A stretch of 64,000 nucleotides of DNA from Dorea_A sp016295505 (GTDB taxonomy: Bacteria > Bacillota > Clostridia > Lachnospirales > Lachnospiraceae): positions 87,447 through 151,446 of the forward strand of contig NZ_JBDOHS010000008.1 in the NCBI RefSeq assembly GCF_039832105.1. Direction: 5' to 3'. The number at the start of each line of letters is the position of its first letter. Position 1 is the first letter of the stretch. Of the stretch, positions 61,304 through 64,000 are shown piece by piece. The translations under genes and the position numbers were made by a program. Under the pieces are notes generated by a model. It was not told the DNA's origin, ran no database searches, and saw only the letters and a list, made by a program, of their open reading frames with translations.

Positions 61304-62131
61304 TTAAGATTTCTTTTTCCGATAATGTACCAGCACCCAGATGATCAGTATCAGCAGAATCGGCACTGCAATCGCTGATGCTACGATCAAACGATCCACC
61401 TGCATGGCGTCTGCCGTCACCCGGATCGAATCATCCTCCAGGTTCGGGATACGGTGCCCGCGCACCAAAAGCCGGTGAGAATTCACTCCATAAGGTGTAC
61501 AGGTAACCAGTGTACACAGATCCAGTTCCGGATCAATCTCCAGACCAGTCAGATCGTCCGGTTCTACAATACTGATCTTATCCACCTCATAGGTCAGTGT
61601 CTCATCCAGCACCCGGATCATGAAGACATCTCCCTCATCCAGTTCGTCCAGATTGGTAAATAACTTGGCAGACGGAAGTCCTCGATGTCCGGATACCACA
61701 CTGTGAGTTCCAATTCCACCAACCGGCAGTGAAGAGCCTGGGATATGACCTACTGCAATCTGCAGAACACCTTCATCTGTTCCATGATAAATTGGAAGAG
61801 ATACCTTGATCTCCGGGATCTCTATATATCCCATGATCCCAGTTCCACCAACATCCAGAATACGGTTATACTCTTCTTCTTCCTCTTCCGTCAGGTTCCA
61901 ACGGTTCGGTTGATACGAAAGCTTCTGATTGTATGCTTCCGCTTCCTGCCACATCTTTTCATAATCTTCATCGTCCAACTCCGCCACTGCTTCCGCATAA
62001 GTCGCGATCGCCCTGGACTGATGAAATGAATTCCAGTAATCACTGATTGTCGGATACAGCAGTAAGGACAGGCCTACGAAAAAGATCAGCACAAGTATGA
62101 TTGTCGAAATATTCTTTTTGACCCACTTCAT
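61304..62131 (-). CDS. srtC: Class C sortase (pilus-assembly)
   Basis: This enzyme of about 275 residues has an N-terminal membrane helix, a sortase domain with SGHRGLP (catalytic His), TLVTCTPYG (catalytic Cys) and RLLVRGHR (catalytic Arg), and a C-terminal helix followed by YRKKKS, as is typical for class C. It polymerises the pilins encoded on each side. The start is ATG 62131 with AAGGAGAG upstream. It lies between the two pilin genes. Confidence 0.95.
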   Translation of the reverse strand: MKWVKKNISTIILVLIFFVGLSLLLYPTISDYWNSFHQSRAIATYAEAVAELDDEDYEKMWQEAEAYNQKLSYQPNRWNLTEEEEEEYNRILDVGGTGIMGYIEIPEIKVSLPIYHGTDEGVLQIAVGHIPGSSLPVGGIGTHSVVSGHRGLPSAKLFTNLDELDEGDVFMIRVLDETLTYEVDKISIVEPDDLTGLEIDPELDLCTLVTCTPYGVNSHRLLVRGHRIPNLEDDSIRVTADAMQVDRLIVASAIAVPILLILIIWVLVHYRKKKS

Positions 62132-62289
62132 AAAACTCTCCTTACCGTTGTATCCGGGATAGAGCATGTTATTCCCGATACTCCATCCCGCTATACAACG
62201 CTTTTGCCCTGTGTCAAATGTTCTTCTTCATAACATATCTGCATGATAATCCAGGAAGAACATTCTGACACACCAGGATACTTTGCAAA

Positions 62290-63810
62290 TTATTTATTCA
62301 TACGTCTCTTTGTGATCAGCATGATTGCTGCACCAAGTACAAGGATTGTACCAAGAACGTAGAAGATTGTGGTACCCATACCACCAGTCTCTGGAAGAGT
62401 AGAACCCTGCTTATTCTCAATAGTATTTGTAACATTAGAATCAGATGTTAATGTTGTTGTTGCCGATGTTCCATCTGCATTTTCTGAATGTGTAGCTTTA
62501 ATCACAACAGTTGTATCAGCACATTTATTATATCCTGCAGGAACCGTTGTCTCTTTTAATACATATGTACCAGCATCCAAACCTTTTATATTGAATACAC
62601 CAGTACCAGCAGCAGATGTCATTTCTACTGCTGTTTCTCCTGATTTCACAGGACGATATGCGCTTAACGTTTCATCATAAATCAAACCAATTTCAGTAGT
62701 TCCTGTAGAGTCATACAGCCTAAAACCTGCACCTGCTAATGGTGTTTTGTTTTTAGAATCTGTTGCATCAACCTTCGTGTTATCTACTTCATATGTGAAT
62801 ACCCATACACTATCTTCTGGAGTCTTACCTAATTCTTCATTTCCTTCACCACTAGCATTCGGATTATTAGAATATTGAAGACCTACTGTATTTTTGTTTG
62901 TTGTTGTACCAGACGCGTGATTTACCTGTGCATTTTCATTTAAATGTGCATTATAAATAACTACTATATCAGCACCATCTGTCAAATTTACTTCTGAAAT
63001 AGACTTAATATCATCAATTGTAAGTGTCCAACTTTCTCCTGCCTGATTTGCAGTTGCAGTACAAGAATACTGACCAGCTTCAAGAGTGACACCATCAACT
63101 GTTACACTGTCAATAGATTCAAAGGTCACACCTTCAGACATTGTATCTGTAAATATAACTTTATACTTCTCGTATGCGTTAAAATCAGTATCTGCTGGCA
63201 GATTAGCAATTAATTTAAACTGAAAAGATTCATTGATTGCATGGTCAGCAGATTCTCCCCATCCATCTGTGGCACCTGCTTCTGCATCATCAATCTCATC
63301 CCATACCTGCTTATCAACTGTTGGCTTCGCAGATTTTGGAGATAACTCAATATTTCCTACAACCTTAAGAATGTAAGAAGTATAAGCATCATCTTTGTTC
63401 GTTAAAGAGTCATCCTTATCTTTCACCAGATAATAACCTGCTGCAAGACCAGAAATTTCATATTTACCATCTGTTACAGTACTAGCAGAACCAGCTGCAG
63501 TTGTAAGATACGGAGCAACTTCTTTTGCAAATGCTTTTGCATCCGCTTCTGTTTTCAACTTTTCAGCTTTCGTTGCCGCATTGCCTAAAGCTGTTTTTCC
63601 ATCTTCAGATACGCCGGAACCCCATACAATGTTGGAAAGTGTAGTTCCAGATAAATCACCAGTAAAAATCTGGTAAGCTTCATAAGTATGACCTTCTGCT
63701 GAGTTATTGATTGTAATGGAATAGGTATCTGCAGCAAATGCGGTCATTGACATTGCCAATACCATAACCGCTGTCAGTAATAAACTGACAAATTTTTTCA
63801 TGTGTTTCAT
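62290..63810 (-). CDS. Major pilin, SpaH/EbpB family, LPETG anchored
   Basis: This pilin of about 506 residues has a signal peptide (KKFVSLLLTAVMVLAMSMTA, then FAAD), an N-terminal domain, a pilin motif with candidate lysine in KPTVDKQVWDE, a D2-like domain with FTDTMSEGVTFESID, a C-terminal Cna B domain (PLAGAGFRLYDSTG, then GLDAGTYVLKETTVPAGY with the E-box), and LPETGGMGTTIFYVLG plus a basic tail. Isopeptide bonds and sortase polymerisation are expected. The start is ATG 63810 behind GGAGG. Confidence 0.94.
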   Translation of the reverse strand: MKHMKKFVSLLLTAVMVLAMSMTAFAADTYSITINNSAEGHTYEAYQIFTGDLSGTTLSNIVWGSGVSEDGKTALGNAATKAEKLKTEADAKAFAKEVAPYLTTAAGSASTVTDGKYEISGLAAGYYLVKDKDDSLTNKDDAYTSYILKVVGNIELSPKSAKPTVDKQVWDEIDDAEAGATDGWGESADHAINESFQFKLIANLPADTDFNAYEKYKVIFTDTMSEGVTFESIDSVTVDGVTLEAGQYSCTATANQAGESWTLTIDDIKSISEVNLTDGADIVVIYNAHLNENAQVNHASGTTTNKNTVGLQYSNNPNASGEGNEELGKTPEDSVWVFTYEVDNTKVDATDSKNKTPLAGAGFRLYDSTGTTEIGLIYDETLSAYRPVKSGETAVEMTSAAGTGVFNIKGLDAGTYVLKETTVPAGYNKCADTTVVIKATHSENADGTSATTTLTSDSNVTNTIENKQGSTLPETGGMGTTIFYVLGTILVLGAAIMLITKRRMNK

Positions 63811-63872
63811 CTCTTTTCCTCCTTTATCTTTTATACATGAAATAGTTTTCTTTTTGGATGTGTCCACCCCTC

Positions 63873-63920
63873 ATATCATCTATAGTGGCTCAGTTGTCAA
63901 GACAAAAATCTAAGATTTTT
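63873..63920 (-). promoter_or_regulatory. Probable promoter and operator of the pilus operon
   Basis: TTGACA (63900-63895) is clear; the -10 is weak (TGATAT, 63878-63873, 16-bp spacer). A palindrome AAAAATCT-A-AGATTTTT (63904-63920) lies 3 bp upstream of the -35. Upstream is a GGGGAG/CTCCCC hairpin (63959-63982) without a T-run. TGGACAC (63971-63977) and GTGTCCA (63860-63866) form a 7-bp inverted pair around the promoter. Confidence 0.5.
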
Positions 63921-64000
63921 ATAATGAACTGATATGCTTGATAAGTTACAAGGAGCCGGGGGAGAATAGTTGGACACTCCCCTGATCCATATATGCTAAG

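Noticed and set aside
1..64000. CRISPR arrays, tRNA or rRNA genes
   Set aside because: No regular spaced repeats, cloverleaf genes or rRNA segments were recognised on either strand.

Overview
The window reads as chromosomal DNA of an anaerobic, spore-forming, Gram-positive Clostridia, most likely a gut Lachnospiraceae. The grounds are an alpha/beta-type SASP and a GerW-type sporulation protein, a six-subunit Rnf complex, a biotin-dependent sodium-pump decarboxylase cluster, a sortase-assembled pilus, SigA-type promoters (several TTGACA/TATAAT-like pairs with exact 17-bp spacers), strong AGGAGG ribosome sites, and an IspH / S1-domain gene pair. Most genes lie on the minus strand. I saw no rRNA, tRNA, CRISPR array, prophage or intact insertion sequence.

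Layout. 1-4025: start of a probable glycoside hydrolase with a consensus promoter, an XRE-cupin regulator, a lone HicB-like protein, a SASP and recG. 4136-6541: DAK/FakA-type protein, Asp23 and ribosomal protein L28. 6665-13624: small membrane protein, GerW, DUF2953, a hypothetical, a penicillin-binding protein whose 5' end lies inside the gene for its SEDS (FtsW/RodA) partner, and a U32 peptidase. 13709-15837: zapA, ruvB, ruvA. 15846-23838: a redox/membrane block (Gx transporter, NusG-II protein, ApbE flavin transferase, DUF2752, rnfB-A-E-G-D-C). 24026-29464: S1-domain protein overlapping ispH, cmk, a YcxB-like protein, a BaiN-type flavoprotein and an RpiR-type regulator. 29631-34909: oadA-oadB-biotin carrier-oadG-mmdA, which holds two kinds of carboxyltransferase subunit. 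35263-38513: a POT-type peptide transporter broken by a 5-bp duplication, then an Xaa-Pro aminopeptidase. 38514-38867: an unusual intergenic stretch with hairpins that share an apical core. 38868-49696: an ABC efflux pair, an amidohydrolase, a 2-isopropylmalate synthase fused to an AraC-type DNA-binding domain, a sodium/solute symporter with palindromes around its promoter, methylglyoxal synthase, a 3-hydroxyisobutyrate-dehydrogenase-like enzyme and a left-handed beta-helix protein. 49726-57303: topB, ppk1, asd, argH, queH. 57456-60305: an ABC importer without a binding protein and an Rpn-family gene. 60305-63810: a pilus operon (major pilin, class C sortase, second pilin).

How parts fit. ApbE can attach FMN to RnfG and RnfD, so the ApbE/NusG-II/Gx/Rnf block looks like one flavin-based electron-transfer module. 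The Oad/Mmd cluster and Rnf would both handle an ion gradient across the membrane. The peptide transporter and Xaa-Pro aminopeptidase form a peptide-use pair, although the transporter looks inactivated or switched off in this copy.

The observations I would look at first are the LeuA-AraC fusion (43731-45719), the conserved-loop hairpin family (38570-38864), the 5-bp duplication in the peptide transporter (36071-36080), and the cysteine tail on RnfE.
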